NCBI RefSeq assembly: GCF_030252345.1
Contig: NZ_CP126980.1
Coordinates: 9,681,501-9,745,500, forward strand
Direction: 5' to 3'
DNA: 64,000 bases
DNA from: Actinoplanes oblitus
GTDB lineage: Bacteria > Actinomycetota > Actinomycetes > Mycobacteriales > Micromonosporaceae
The position numbers and the translations under genes were made by a program. The notes beneath the pieces are model-generated. The model was not told where the DNA came from and did not search any database. It saw only the letters and a list, made by a program, of their open reading frames with translations. Every line of letters starts with the position of its first letter. Position 1 is the stretch's first letter. Positions 15,851 to 25,002 of the stretch are shown piece after piece.

Positions 15851-17044
15851 GTGGCGGGGCAGATCGGGAGTGTGCTGGCGGTGGTCGCCGTGCTGGCGGC
15901 GCTGGCCGCCGCCGTCGTGGCAGTGCTCCGCCTACGGGCCCGGCGCGGGATCGCCACGACGATGCAGCGGGCGACCTATGAGGTGCTGCACACCGCTTCG
16001 CTGGCCGCCGAGCCGCTGCGAGCCGGGCTCACCCAGGCCACCGCGGCCAAGGCCGTCCGGCATCTGCGCGTCCTGGTGGGCGCGGTCGGGCTGAGTCTGG
16101 CCGACGAGAAACGGTGCCTGGCGTTCGACGGCCGCGGTCACCACCACATCGAACAGTTGACGGCGGCCGCCCAGCGCGCCCTCACCACCCGTCGCTCGAT
16201 CATCCTCACCGCCTCCGAGCTGCCCTGCGACCGGGTCGACTGCGTGGTCCGCGGCGCCGTGGTGGCGCCGTTGCCCGGCCCGGACGGCGCGGCGCCGGCC
16301 GCCCTGGTCGCGGTCGCCGACGACCAGCCGCCACCGGGCCTGGTGCAGGCGACGCTGGAGGCGGCTCGCTGGGCCGGGTCCCAGCTGGCGCTGGCCGAGC
16401 TGGACTCGTCGCGGGAGCGGCTGGCTCGGGCCGAGGTGCGGGCGCTGCGGGCGCAGATCAGCCCGCATTTCATCTACAACGCGCTGACCGCCATCGCCTC
16501 GTTCGTGCGTACCGACCCGGAGCGGGCGCGGGAGCTGATCCTGGAGTTCGCCGAGTTCACCAGGTACTCGTTCCGGGCGCACGGCGAGTTCACCACGCTG
16601 GCCGAGGAGCTGCGCTCGATCGACCGCTATCTGACCATCGAGCGGGCCCGGTTCGGCGACCGGTTGCAGGTCCGGCTGCAGATCGCGCCCGAGGTGCTGC
16701 CGGTCGGCCTGCCGTTCCTCTGCCTGCAACCGCTGGTGGAGAACGCGGTCCGGCACGGCCTGTCCCGCAAACCCGGCGTCGGTATGGTGAGCATCGAAGC
16801 CCGTGACGCCGGCGCCGAGTGTCACATCACCGTCGAGGACGACGGGGTCGGCATGGATCCGTCGGTCTTCGGCCTGGAGAGCGCGGACGGCGACGACGGC
16901 CAGCACGTCGGCCTGGTCAATGTGGACGAGCGCCTGCGGTCGGTGTTCGGCGATCATCATGGCCTGATCGTCGAGACCGCCCCCGGCGCGGGGACGAAGG
17001 TGAGCATGCGAGTGCCGAAATTCCACCCCCAGGTCCGGGCATGA
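15851..17044 (+). CDS. LytS-type sensor histidine kinase
   Basis: 397 residues. One N-terminal membrane helix (about 5-27), a GAF-like middle region with CDRVDCVV and a His_kinase domain with the phosphoacceptor in AQISPHFIYNALTAIASF, plus an HATPase domain (LVENAVRHGL, VEDDGVGMD). GTG start with GCGAGGA upstream. It overlaps the LytTR regulator by 4 nt (ATGA), so they form a two-component pair. In actinobacteria such pairs often sit near DUF485/acetate-symporter genes, two sets of which occur within the next 14 kb; the regulatory link is inference. Confidence 0.9.
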   Translation: MAGQIGSVLAVVAVLAALAAAVVAVLRLRARRGIATTMQRATYEVLHTASLAAEPLRAGLTQATAAKAVRHLRVLVGAVGLSLADEKRCLAFDGRGHHHIEQLTAAAQRALTTRRSIILTASELPCDRVDCVVRGAVVAPLPGPDGAAPAALVAVADDQPPPGLVQATLEAARWAGSQLALAELDSSRERLARAEVRALRAQISPHFIYNALTAIASFVRTDPERARELILEFAEFTRYSFRAHGEFTTLAEELRSIDRYLTIERARFGDRLQVRLQIAPEVLPVGLPFLCLQPLVENAVRHGLSRKPGVGMVSIEARDAGAECHITVEDDGVGMDPSVFGLESADGDDGQHVGLVNVDERLRSVFGDHHGLIVETAPGAGTKVSMRVPKFHPQVRA

Positions 17045-17778
17045 GTCTCGTGGTGCTGGCCGTGGACGACGAGCCACCGGCCCTGGACGAGCTGGCCTAC
17101 CTGCTGGACGCGGACGGCCGGGTCGCTCACGTGCACCGGGCCGGTGACGCGACGGAGGCGCTGCGGGTGCTCCGTGACACCGAAGTGGACGCGGTCTTCC
17201 TGGACATCCGGATGCCCGGCCTGGACGGCATGGAACTGGCCCGGATCCTGCGCCGGTTCGCGCATCCACCGGCGATCGTCTTCGTCACCGCCTACGACGA
17301 CGGCGCGGTGGACGCGTTCGACCTGGGCGTCACCGACTACGTGCGGAAACCGGTGCGGGCCGAGCGCCTGGGGGAGTCGCTGCGCCGGGTCGCCGGCCTG
17401 CGGTCCACCCCGGCACCGGCGGCTCCGCCGGACGAGCCGGCCATCCCGGTCGAGCTGGCCGGCTCCACCCGGATGTTGCCGCGCTCCTCGGTCCACTGGG
17501 TGGAGGCGCAGGGCGACTACGCCCGGCTGCACACCGCGGACGCCTCGCACCTGGTCCGGGTCTCGCTGGCCACGCTGGCCGAACGCTGGGCGAACGCCGG
17601 ATTCGTCCGCATCCACCGCTCCTACCTGGTGCAGCTGCGCCTGGTCACCGAGCTGCGCCTGACCGGGTCGGGCTACGTGGTCGCGGTGGACGGCGTGGAA
17701 CTGCCGGTCAGCCGCCGCCACACCCGCGAGCTGAAGGATCGCCTCATCCGCGCCGCCAAGCACGACTGGACCCGCTAA
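17041..17778 (+). CDS. LytTR-family response regulator
   Basis: 245 residues. Receiver domain 1-118 with acidic DDE near the N-terminus, phosphoacceptor Asp in FLDIRMPGLDG, Thr/Ala switch in FVTAYDD and Lys in YVRKPVRAERL. The C-terminal LytTR DNA-binding domain (about 145-245) has WVEAQGDYARLHT, FVRIHRSYLVQL and LPVSRRHTRELKDRL. Translationally coupled to the kinase by ATGA overlap. The family binds pairs of direct-repeat 9-mers about 12 nt apart; I did not identify a target in the window. Confidence 0.93.
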   Translation: MSLVVLAVDDEPPALDELAYLLDADGRVAHVHRAGDATEALRVLRDTEVDAVFLDIRMPGLDGMELARILRRFAHPPAIVFVTAYDDGAVDAFDLGVTDYVRKPVRAERLGESLRRVAGLRSTPAPAAPPDEPAIPVELAGSTRMLPRSSVHWVEAQGDYARLHTADASHLVRVSLATLAERWANAGFVRIHRSYLVQLRLVTELRLTGSGYVVAVDGVELPVSRRHTRELKDRLIRAAKHDWTR

Positions 17779-17787
17779 TCCACACGC

Positions 17788-18135
17788 TTATCCACAACCC
17801 CACAGGCTTCTCCACAGAGTTATCCACAGGCAACGGTGGACAACCCGAGTCCCAACGTCTGTGGAGAACCTCGGGGCGTGCGGCGTTTCCCCGGCTGGAA
17901 ACGTCATGATCGCCAGCCGCGCCACGGTCGGCGACGTCACCAGGCGCACTCAGCCGGCCTCGTCGACCCGTTGTCCACCAGGCGCGCACCATTCCTCGTC
18001 CCTTGAGATGTGCCGGCCGGGGGACGGGCGATAGCGGGTGACGGTGCCGAAGGCCTCGTCGCGCAGTTCGACGTACGCCAGCGGGGGATCCGGCTGGACA
18101 GCCTGCCGGGCCATCATCTCCACAAGTTGTTCACA
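17788..18135. promoter_or_regulatory. Cluster of DnaA-box-like 9-mers
   Basis: Perfect TTATCCACA at 17788-17796 and 17820-17828. Near matches: TTCTCCACA 17808-17816; TTGTCCACC (reverse) 17835-17843; TTCTCCACA (reverse) 17860-17868; TTGTCCACC 17971-17979; TTGTTCACA 18127-18135. Seven sites in 350 nt, five of them in 81 nt, with no dnaA, dnaN or other origin genes nearby. This could titrate or load DnaA outside oriC. DnaA binding is inferred from consensus only. Confidence 0.45.
17950..18117 (-). CDS. Possible small protein, 55 residues
   Basis: An open frame from ATG 18117 (second ATG 18114) to TGA at 17950-17952. It encodes MMARQAVQPDPPLAYVELRD followed by EAFGTVTRYRPSPGRHISRD and an Asp/Glu-rich end. 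Third codon positions are mostly G/C, as in real genes here, and GGAG lies directly before the first ATG, which is too close to be ideal. No family recognised. It might be chance in a GC-rich region; conservation in relatives would decide. Confidence 0.3.
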   Translation of the reverse strand: MMARQAVQPDPPLAYVELRDEAFGTVTRYRPSPGRHISRDEEWCAPGGQRVDEAG

Positions 18136-18457
18136 ACTCCACCTCCGGCCCTCCGCGAGCGGTCAATAGGCTGCTGCCCACGCGACGCGGCCGGTGAGCC
18201 ACGGGGGCGCACCGGCCCGCTTCGCGACGAGACGGATCGACCGGCGGTCGCGCCGACGTCCGGACCGCGGCCAGGGCCGCCGACGGCCGAGGCGGACGGA
18301 CCATCGACGGCCGGGGCGACGAGGGCCGCCGGTCGGGTGGACCGGGGCGGCGGCCGAGGTGGCACGCGGCCATCCACGGGCCGGGGATGGGCAACGGCCG
18401 CCGGCGGGCGGGGTGGGACAGGGCGCTGCCGCGGGCGGCGGGTGAGGAGTGGGACGC

Positions 18458-19153
18458 GTGGAAACGACCGAGCGACGGGTCCTCGTCGTCGAGGACGACC
18501 GGGCCATCGCGGAAGCGGTGGCGGCCCGGCTGCGCGCCGAGGGCTTCCTGGTGCAGATCGCCGGTGACGGCCCGAGCGCCGTCGAGGCGGCCCGCCGCAT
18601 CCCGCCCGACGTGATGGTTCTCGACGTCATGCTGCCCGGTTTCGACGGCCTCGAGGTCTGCCGCCGCATCCAGGCCGAACGGCCGGTACCGGTGCTGATG
18701 CTCACCGCCCGCGGTGACGAGACCGACCTGCTGGTCGGGCTCGCTGTCGGCGCCGACGACTACATGGCCAAGCCGTTCTCGATGCGCGAGCTGGCCGCCC
18801 GGGTGCACGCGCTGCTGCGCCGGGTCAGCAAGGTCGCCGTCGCGCCGGCACCGGCCGGCCCGCCCACCCTCCGGTTCGGCGACCTGGAGATCAACCAGGC
18901 CGAGCGCCGGGTGCTCCGGGCCGGCGCCGAGAAGCACCTCACCCCCACCGAGTTCGACCTGCTGGTGCACCTGGCCCGGGCGCCGCGCACGGTGCTGCCC
19001 CGGGAGCGGCTGCTGGCCGAGGTGTGGGGCTGGGCCGACGCCTCCGGCACCCGTACCGTCGACAGCCACATCAAGGGGCTGCGGCGCAAGCTCGGGGCGG
19101 ACCTCATCCGTACCGTGCACGGGGTTGGCTACGCCTTGGAAGTCGATCGATGA
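18458..19153 (+). CDS. OmpR/PhoB-family response regulator
   Basis: 231 residues. Receiver domain with VVEDDRAIAEA, phosphoacceptor Asp in MVLDVMLPGFDG, MLTARGD and YMAKPFSMREL, then a C-terminal winged helix (LTPTEFDLLVHLARAPRTVL, TVDSHIKGLRRKLG). GTG at 18458 has GAGGAG 8 nt upstream; the in-frame GTG at 18449 overlaps that site. Coupled by ATGA overlap to the HAMP kinase. With the following DUF4173 membrane gene 27 nt after the kinase, this is a probable three-gene operon. Confidence 0.94.
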   Translation: METTERRVLVVEDDRAIAEAVAARLRAEGFLVQIAGDGPSAVEAARRIPPDVMVLDVMLPGFDGLEVCRRIQAERPVPVLMLTARGDETDLLVGLAVGADDYMAKPFSMRELAARVHALLRRVSKVAVAPAPAGPPTLRFGDLEINQAERRVLRAGAEKHLTPTEFDLLVHLARAPRTVLPRERLLAEVWGWADASGTRTVDSHIKGLRRKLGADLIRTVHGVGYALEVDR

Positions 19154-20202
19154 GAGCCCGGTTGATGCAGCTCGTCCACGACGTGGCGGCCCGGCTGTTC
19201 CGCTGGCTGCCCCGGCCGCTCGACCCGGTCCGCTCGATCAAGGCGAAGCTCTCGCTGGCTCTGGGCTTCGCCGGCGGCGTCGGCCTGCTGGTCTTCCTGT
19301 GGAGCATCGACTTCTACCGGGTCGACGTCCTCTGGGTCGGCATCGCGGCCGCGTTGGGGCTGGTCACCCTGCAGGTGATGGCACACGGCGCGACCATTCC
19401 GCTGCGCGAGATGACTGTCGCGGCCCGGGAGATGGCCCGCGGCGACTACACCCGCCGGATCCGCACCCGCTCGCAGGACGAGGTGGGCGAACTCGCCGAG
19501 GCCTTCAACCAGATGGCCGCCGACCTGGCGGCCGCGGACCGGCAACGGCGGGAGCTGATCGCCAACGTCTCGCACGAGTTGCGTACGCCGATCACCGCCC
19601 TCCGCGGCCTGCTGGAGAACATCGTCGACGGCGTCGCCGACACCGACCCGGAGACGATGCGCACCGCGCTGGCGCAGACCGAGCGGCTCAGCCGTCTGGT
19701 CACCGATCTGCTCGACCTGTCCCGGCTGGACGCGGGCGTGGTGCCGATGCGCCGGGAGCTGATCGACGTACCGGAGTTCCTGGACGAGGTGGTCCGGGAG
19801 GCGAAGGTGAACGCCGGCGGCACCGGCCAGGACGTCCGGTTCGAGGTCGCCGCCCCGGCGCTGGTGCTGCCCGGTGACCGGGAACGGCTGCACCAGGTCT
19901 TCGCCAACCTGCTGGACAACGCGGCCCGGCACAGCCCGGCCGGCGGCCTGGTGACGCTGCGCGCCGAGCGCCACGACGAGCAGGTGCTGTTCGCCGTCAC
20001 CGACCAGGGCGACGGCATCCCGATGGCGGACCGGGAACGGGTCTTCGAACGCTTCACCCGGGGTGAGCGGCCGACCGGCGGCGGTACCGGACTGGGCCTC
20101 GCCATCGCCCGCTGGGTGGTGCAACTCCACAACGGAACGATCGCCGTGGTCGAGCCGACCGAACGCCGCGGCTGCCACATCCACGTACGCCTGCCTCTGT
20201 AA
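19150..20202 (+). CDS. HAMP-domain sensor histidine kinase
   Basis: 350 residues. Two closely spaced membrane segments (about 36-53 and 60-77) leave almost no extracytoplasmic sensor loop, so it may sense a membrane or internal cue. HAMP (about 78-130), HisKA with phosphoacceptor His in IANVSHELRTPITALRG, and HATPase with LDNAARHSP, DQGDGIP and GGTGLGLAIARW. Partner of the upstream regulator. The ligand is unknown; the following DUF4173 protein could supply or be a sensed partner, which is speculation. Confidence 0.93.
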   Translation: MRARLMQLVHDVAARLFRWLPRPLDPVRSIKAKLSLALGFAGGVGLLVFLWSIDFYRVDVLWVGIAAALGLVTLQVMAHGATIPLREMTVAAREMARGDYTRRIRTRSQDEVGELAEAFNQMAADLAAADRQRRELIANVSHELRTPITALRGLLENIVDGVADTDPETMRTALAQTERLSRLVTDLLDLSRLDAGVVPMRRELIDVPEFLDEVVREAKVNAGGTGQDVRFEVAAPALVLPGDRERLHQVFANLLDNAARHSPAGGLVTLRAERHDEQVLFAVTDQGDGIPMADRERVFERFTRGERPTGGGTGLGLAIARWVVQLHNGTIAVVEPTERRGCHIHVRLPL

Positions 20203-20229
20203 GAGCCTCAGGAAGAAGGACCGACCGAC

Positions 20230-21801
20230 ATGTCCACGGCACCCCCAGCTCGCCCGCAGGTACAAATCCCCCTAAATGGACCACTGCACGGTCCCTGGCC
20301 GAACGTCGGCCTCTGGGGCCGCCGGATGCCCGGCCCGGCCCGGCCGGCCTCGCCGAGCACCGTCGTCGCGGTCGGCGCGGCCACCGCTGTCGCAGCGCTG
20401 AGCCTGCCGCTCGGGCAGGTCGGCGTCGGCTGGCTGGTCACCGCGGTGGCCGGGGCGATCGCCCTGCTGCTCGCCCGGCCGGCGGCAAGCACGATCCCGG
20501 TGCTGGTGCCGCGGACCACGGCACCGGTGCGCCGGGACCGGCCGGTCTGGGCCGCGGCCACCGTCGCGCTGCTCGGCGTCGGCACGTTCCGCGCCGCCGG
20601 GTGGCTCTTCGCGCTCTGCCTGGTGACCGCGACGATCACCTTCGCCCTGGCGATCGGGGGTGGCCGGTCGATGCGGGCAATCGCCACGACGTACCTGATG
20701 GCGCCCGCTGCCATCCTGCGGTCCGCACCGTGGCTGGCTCGAGGCCTGGCGCGGATGCGCCGGGCGGGCGGCGGCCCGGCACCGGTCCGGATCGTCGGCA
20801 CGCTTGCCGTCTCGGTCCTGCTGCTGGTGGTCTTCGGCCTGCTCTTCGCGTCGGCCTCGCCGGCCTTCGCCGACCTGATCGCGAACATCCTGCCGTCGGT
20901 CAGGCCGGACGGCGTGGTGCGCTGGGTCGTCGTCTGCGCGTTCACCGCGCCGGTGCTCGGCGGAGCCGCCTTCCTGCGGGCCGCCCCGCCGAACCTGACC
21001 GATCTCGATCGCACCGAGGGCCGCACGGTGAGCCGGTTGGAGTGGGCGGTGCCACTGGGCCTGCTGACCCTGCTGTTCGCGATGTTCGTCGCGGTGCAGC
21101 TGGCGGTGCTCTTCGGCGGCGCGTCACACGTGCGCGGCACGGCCGGCCTCACCTACGCCGAGTACGCCCGCGGCGGCTTCTGGCAGCTCTGCTTCGTCAC
21201 CGGGCTCACCCTCGTCGTGCTGGCCGGCGCGGCCCGCTGGGCGCCCCGGCGGGCGGCCGGCGACCGGGCGGTGTTCCGCGCCGTGCTCGGCACGCTGACC
21301 GTGCTGACCCTGGTCATCGTCGCCTCCGCGCTGGTCCGGATGCAGGTCTACATCGACACCTACGGCCTGACCCGGCTGCGGCTGCTGGTCGCCTGCTGCG
21401 AGGTGTGGTTCGGGGTGATCCTGCTGCTGGTGCTGGTGGCCGGCATCCGGATCCGGGCGCCGTGGCTGCCCCGGGCCGCGATCGGGGCCGGCGTGCTGGC
21501 CCTGCTCGGCCTCGCGGTGGCGAACCCGGACCTGCTGATCGCCCGCAACCAGGTGGACCGCCCGGCCGACCGGATCGACGTCGGATACCTGGCCGACCTG
21601 TCGCTGGACGCGGTGCCGGCGATCGACGACCTGGCCGACCCGGTGGACCGCACCTGCGTGCTCTACCAGCTGAGCCAGAACCGGGGCGAGGACGGCTGGC
21701 AGACCTGGAACCTGGGCCGGGCCACCGCGCTGACGTTGATCGGCGACCATCCCACGCCGATCAACCCGGGCCGATGCCTGCCGGAACGGTACGGCTATTG
21801 A
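20230..21801 (+). CDS. DUF4173/DUF4153 multi-pass membrane protein
   Basis: 523 residues with about ten to twelve hydrophobic segments and a Pro-rich N-terminus. GLTYAEYARGGFWQLCFVTG and DTYGLTRLRLLVACCEVWF are characteristic of the DUF4173 family, whose function is not established. A short C-terminal soluble part contains DRTCVLYQLSQNR. It follows the two-component kinase by 27 nt with AGGAAG upstream, consistent with an operon of sensor, regulator and membrane target. Confidence 0.85.
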   Translation: MSTAPPARPQVQIPLNGPLHGPWPNVGLWGRRMPGPARPASPSTVVAVGAATAVAALSLPLGQVGVGWLVTAVAGAIALLLARPAASTIPVLVPRTTAPVRRDRPVWAAATVALLGVGTFRAAGWLFALCLVTATITFALAIGGGRSMRAIATTYLMAPAAILRSAPWLARGLARMRRAGGGPAPVRIVGTLAVSVLLLVVFGLLFASASPAFADLIANILPSVRPDGVVRWVVVCAFTAPVLGGAAFLRAAPPNLTDLDRTEGRTVSRLEWAVPLGLLTLLFAMFVAVQLAVLFGGASHVRGTAGLTYAEYARGGFWQLCFVTGLTLVVLAGAARWAPRRAAGDRAVFRAVLGTLTVLTLVIVASALVRMQVYIDTYGLTRLRLLVACCEVWFGVILLLVLVAGIRIRAPWLPRAAIGAGVLALLGLAVANPDLLIARNQVDRPADRIDVGYLADLSLDAVPAIDDLADPVDRTCVLYQLSQNRGEDGWQTWNLGRATALTLIGDHPTPINPGRCLPERYGY

Positions 21802-21832
21802 CATTCCGCCGGGGGCGGCAAGACTGCCGGAC

Positions 21833-22216
21833 ATGGCCGACAAACCGCCGCCCCCGCGCACCCGGGTGGTGCTGGGCGACGCCACGGCCCGCCGCCGTCC
21901 CGCCGACCCGGCTCGCACCGACCTGGCCGAGCAGACCCCGGTCGGCGAGGCCCTGGTAAAAGGCCTGGTCCGGGCCCAGCTCGCGCTCGCCCTGCGGCTG
22001 TCGCTGGTGGTGGTGGCCGGGCTCGGCGCGCTGCCGTTGCTGTTCGCGGTGGCGCCGGCGGTGGGCGGGTTCAAGGTGTTCGGGATGAACCTGCCGTGGG
22101 TGCTGCTCGGCGTGCTCTCCTTCCCGTTCCTGGTGCTGGTCGGCGCGGCGTACGTGCACTGGGCCGAACGCAACGAGCAGGACTTCGCCGCCGTGATCCG
22201 CCGTCCCGAGCGATGA
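21833..22216 (+). CDS. Small membrane protein paired with acetate symporter (DUF485-like)
   Basis: 127 residues. About 40 soluble N-terminal residues (Pro/Arg-rich) precede two membrane helices (SLVVVAGLGALPLLFAVAPA and WVLLGVLSFPFLVLVGAAYV), then ERNEQDFAAVIRR. Position and topology match DUF485 partners of ActP-type symporters, which are thought to be accessory subunits. Overlaps the symporter gene by 4 nt (ATGA). It is more divergent from canonical DUF485 than the copy at 27339. Confidence 0.78.
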   Translation: MADKPPPPRTRVVLGDATARRRPADPARTDLAEQTPVGEALVKGLVRAQLALALRLSLVVVAGLGALPLLFAVAPAVGGFKVFGMNLPWVLLGVLSFPFLVLVGAAYVHWAERNEQDFAAVIRRPER

Positions 22217-23838
22217 ACCCCTACCTCGTACCGGGGATGGTGCTCGTCGTCCTGGTGACCGTCGCGATCGGCGCGTACGGCCTGCGTTTCGCCCGCACCA
22301 CCTCGGACTTCCTGGTCGCCTCGCGCAGCGTCAGCCCATCCTGGAACGCCGCCGCGATCAGCGGTGAGTACCTCTCCGCCGCCTCGTTCCTGGGCGTCGC
22401 CGGCCTGATCCTGCGGTACGGCGTCGAAGTCCTCTGGTACCCGGTCGGTTTCGCCGCCGGCTACCTGGCCCTGCTGCTGTTCGTGGCGGCACCGCTGCGC
22501 CGCTCCGGCGCGTTCACCCTGCCCGACTTCTGCGAGGTCCGGCTGCGCTCGGCCGGACTGCGCCGGCTGGCCACCGCGTTCGTCCTGTTCATCGGCTGCC
22601 TGTACCTGCTGCCCCAGTTGCAGGGTGCGGGCCTGACGTTCGCCACCGTCACCGGCGGCTCGTACGCCTGGGGCGCCCTGCTGATCGGCGTGGTGGTCAC
22701 CGGCAACGTGGCGTTCGGCGGGATGCGGGCGATCACTTTCGTGCAGGCGTTCCAGTACTGGCTGAAGCTGACCGCGCTGGCCGTACCGATCCTGTTCCTG
22801 ATCTTTCAATGGCAGTCGGACGGCCGGCCCTCGGTGACGCCGCCGGCCGGCGCGGTGTTCCCCGTCGCGACGAGTGTGGTGTTCCAGCAGGACGCGGTGC
22901 TGGACGGCATCGGCCCGGTGACCGCCGGCGCCACGCTGCACTTCGAGGCCGGCGACCCGGTGCCGAAGGTGAGCACCGTCGATGCCCGGTTCGGCGACGG
23001 CTGGCTGCGGCCGGGCGGCGAGTCCGGGCTGTTCGGCACGTATTCGCTGATCCTGGCGACGTTCCTGGGCACCATGGGGTTGCCGCACGTGCTGGTGCGG
23101 TTCTACACCAATCCGGACGGCGCCTCGGCTCGCCGGACCACGCTCGTGGTGCTGGCCATGGTCGGGTTGTTCTACCTACTGCCGACGCTCTACGGGGTGC
23201 TCGGCCGGATCTACACGCCGCAGCTGCTGATGACCGGGCGGACCGACGCGGTGGTGCTGTTGCTGCCGGAGGCGGCGCTGGGCGGCGGACATCTGGGCCG
23301 GCTGCTCGGCGCGCTGGTCACCGCGGGCGCCCTGGCCGCCTTCCTGTCCACCTCGTCGGGGCTGCTGACCAGCGTGGCCGGGGTGATCTTCACGGATGTG
23401 CTGCGGCCCGGCCGGTCCGGATCGGTGCGTGACTTCCGGCTGGCCACCCTGCTGGCGGCCGTCGTACCGATCACCATGTCGCTGTTCCTGTCCGGAATGG
23501 ACGTCTCCCGGGTGGTCGGGCTGGCGTTCGCGGTGGCCGCGTCGAGCTTCTGCCCGCTGCTGGTACTGGGGATCTGGTGGCGCCGGCTGACCGCGGCCGG
23601 GGCGATCGCCGGGATCCTGATCGGTGGCGGCGCGGCAGTCGTGGCGGTGTTCGTCACCGTGTTCGGCGCGAACCTGCCGAGCGGGATCGCCGAGTTCGTC
23701 GGCCAGCCGGCCGCCTGGACCGTGCCGCTGGCATTCCTGGTGATGGTCGTCGTCTCCCTGGTGACCAGCCGCCGCGTGCCGCCGGACGTGGGCGCGACGA
23801 TGCTGCGGCTGCACACCCCGGAGTCGCTGAGGAATTAA
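22213..23838 (+). CDS. Sodium:solute symporter, cation/acetate symporter (ActP) family
   Basis: 541 residues, about 13 membrane helices. SSS signature features: FLVASRSVSPSWNAAAISG, GEYLSAASFLG and GLPHVLVRFYTNPD. A large periplasmic-type insert (about residues 200-270) separates helices. The closest family fit is acetate/monocarboxylate symport. The second such system at 27692 shares the same DUF485-symporter arrangement but differs markedly in sequence, so the two probably have different substrates or expression. Confidence 0.87.
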   Translation: MNPYLVPGMVLVVLVTVAIGAYGLRFARTTSDFLVASRSVSPSWNAAAISGEYLSAASFLGVAGLILRYGVEVLWYPVGFAAGYLALLLFVAAPLRRSGAFTLPDFCEVRLRSAGLRRLATAFVLFIGCLYLLPQLQGAGLTFATVTGGSYAWGALLIGVVVTGNVAFGGMRAITFVQAFQYWLKLTALAVPILFLIFQWQSDGRPSVTPPAGAVFPVATSVVFQQDAVLDGIGPVTAGATLHFEAGDPVPKVSTVDARFGDGWLRPGGESGLFGTYSLILATFLGTMGLPHVLVRFYTNPDGASARRTTLVVLAMVGLFYLLPTLYGVLGRIYTPQLLMTGRTDAVVLLLPEAALGGGHLGRLLGALVTAGALAAFLSTSSGLLTSVAGVIFTDVLRPGRSGSVRDFRLATLLAAVVPITMSLFLSGMDVSRVVGLAFAVAASSFCPLLVLGIWWRRLTAAGAIAGILIGGGAAVVAVFVTVFGANLPSGIAEFVGQPAAWTVPLAFLVMVVVSLVTSRRVPPDVGATMLRLHTPESLRN

Positions 23839-23894
23839 GGATCTTTAAGGTACGACCCCCGGCCCGGCCCGCGACCGCACGCGTAGTGACGGGC

Positions 23895-24542
23895 ATGAGG
23901 AGATCACGCCGGAACGCACACAAGGGACTCACCGGGCGCAACCGCAAGATTGCCATCGGCGTCGCGATAGCGGCCCTGGCCGGCGGCGCGCTGGCCGTCG
24001 GCACCGGGATGAGCAACGCCGCCACCAACTGCGGCGGCTTGGACCAGTCGCTGCGCGAGAACCTCGCCTTCATGGCCGACCAGCGTGCCCACCCCACCGC
24101 GCAGACCGACGCCGTGCTGGCGAACCGGCAGGCAGTGGTCGACCTGATCAACCTGCAGCGCCGGGAGGCGGGCTGCACCGCGAACATCGGCGCCCCGCCG
24201 GTCAAGGCGCCGACCCAGGCACCGGCGCAGCAGGCGACGACGGCGCCCACCAAGGCGCCCGCTCAGCAGGCGACGACGGCGCCGGCCACCCAGGGCGACG
24301 TCGTCTGCAAGGGCTCGACGGTGACGCTGTCCGGTGAGGCGGGCGCGCCGTTCGCCTCGAGCGGCACGTTCCCGATCGGCACCAAGCTCAAGGTGACGAA
24401 CCTGGACAACAACAAGAGCGTCACGGTGACCGTGCAGACCACCTCGGGCAGCTGCGTGCTGCTCAACAACGCGGCCTTCGAGCTGGTCCGCGAACCGGGC
24501 AAATTCCTCATCCGCCGCGCGGTGATCGAGCGCGTGGGCTGA
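23895..24542 (+). CDS. Secreted RlpA-like (double-psi beta-barrel) protein
   Basis: 215 residues. A basic N-terminus and a signal segment (KIAIGVAIAALAGGALAVGT) lead to a region with Cys residues (TNCGGLDQ, EAGCTANIG), a low-complexity linker in which KAPTQAPAQQATTAP is nearly duplicated, and a C-terminal RlpA/DPBB-like domain (VVCKGSTVTLSGEAG, FPIGTKLKVTNLDNNKSV). The DPBB fold is found in cell-wall-acting proteins such as Rpf and RlpA; catalytic acid residues are not obvious. A strong hairpin terminator follows at 24573. Confidence 0.7.
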   Translation: MRRSRRNAHKGLTGRNRKIAIGVAIAALAGGALAVGTGMSNAATNCGGLDQSLRENLAFMADQRAHPTAQTDAVLANRQAVVDLINLQRREAGCTANIGAPPVKAPTQAPAQQATTAPTKAPAQQATTAPATQGDVVCKGSTVTLSGEAGAPFASSGTFPIGTKLKVTNLDNNKSVTVTVQTTSGSCVLLNNAAFELVREPGKFLIRRAVIERVG

Positions 24543-24572
24543 CCTCGCCATGCCGATCGGATCCCGATGATC

Positions 24573-24626
24573 GGGTCCGGGTGTTCCGCGTTTCCCCCGT
24601 TTCGACGCGGAACGCCCGGACCCTTT
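24573..24626 (+). terminator. Strong hairpin terminator after the RlpA-like gene
   Basis: GGGTCCGGGTGTTCCGCGT (24573-24591) pairs with ACGCGGAACGCCCGGACCC (24605-24623): 19 bp with one mismatch (G.T type), 13-nt loop, followed by TTT. It begins about 30 nt after the stop at 24542. Confidence 0.8.
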
Positions 24627-25002
24627 CGGGCACCGGAATGCGCCGGTATTTCTGTGACGCAGCAAAGAACCCGTGACGCAACCCCTGCTTCACATCGCGG
24701 GATCCCCGCTGGTCGCGCCGATCTTGCGCCGATCGGCATCGATGAGCAAGTCGAAACTGAATGCTGTGACAAGCGTGACAGCGTACTGGAAATGTCAATT
24801 AACTGAACTTATCGTGACCATATTTCTCCATTGTGGAATTCGCCGGATTCGGTGCCAGCGGCAGGTCCTTCGGCCGGGCCGCCACGCCGTGTCGTCGCTT
24901 GCGAGTTCTGGCTGGTCGCGCCGTTGCCCATCCCGGTGCGGGCCGCCTACGCCCGGTCGAGCCCGACCGGCCCACTCGCCGTCTCGTCCGACGGCAGACC
25001 GG

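Larger units (their letters stand above)
17779..18457. other. 679-nt region with DnaA-box-like cluster
   Basis: The first 200 nt are rich in TTATCCACA/TTGTCCACC-like 9-mers (listed separately), the middle holds one possible 55-codon ORF, and 18140-18440 is very GC-rich with inverted CGGCCG-type words but no credible gene. The ribosome site GAGGAG of the next gene is at 18444-18449. Confidence 0.5.

Noticed and set aside
17788..18135. Chromosomal origin of replication
   Set aside because: No dnaA, dnaN, recF, rpmH or parAB genes are nearby and no AT-rich unwinding element is visible. A DnaA-binding locus is kept as an alternative.
23839..23894. c-di-AMP (ydaO-type) riboswitch before the RlpA-like gene
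   Set aside because: Known examples are about 170 nt; only 56 nt separate the symporter stop from the ATG, and no conserved elements are seen.
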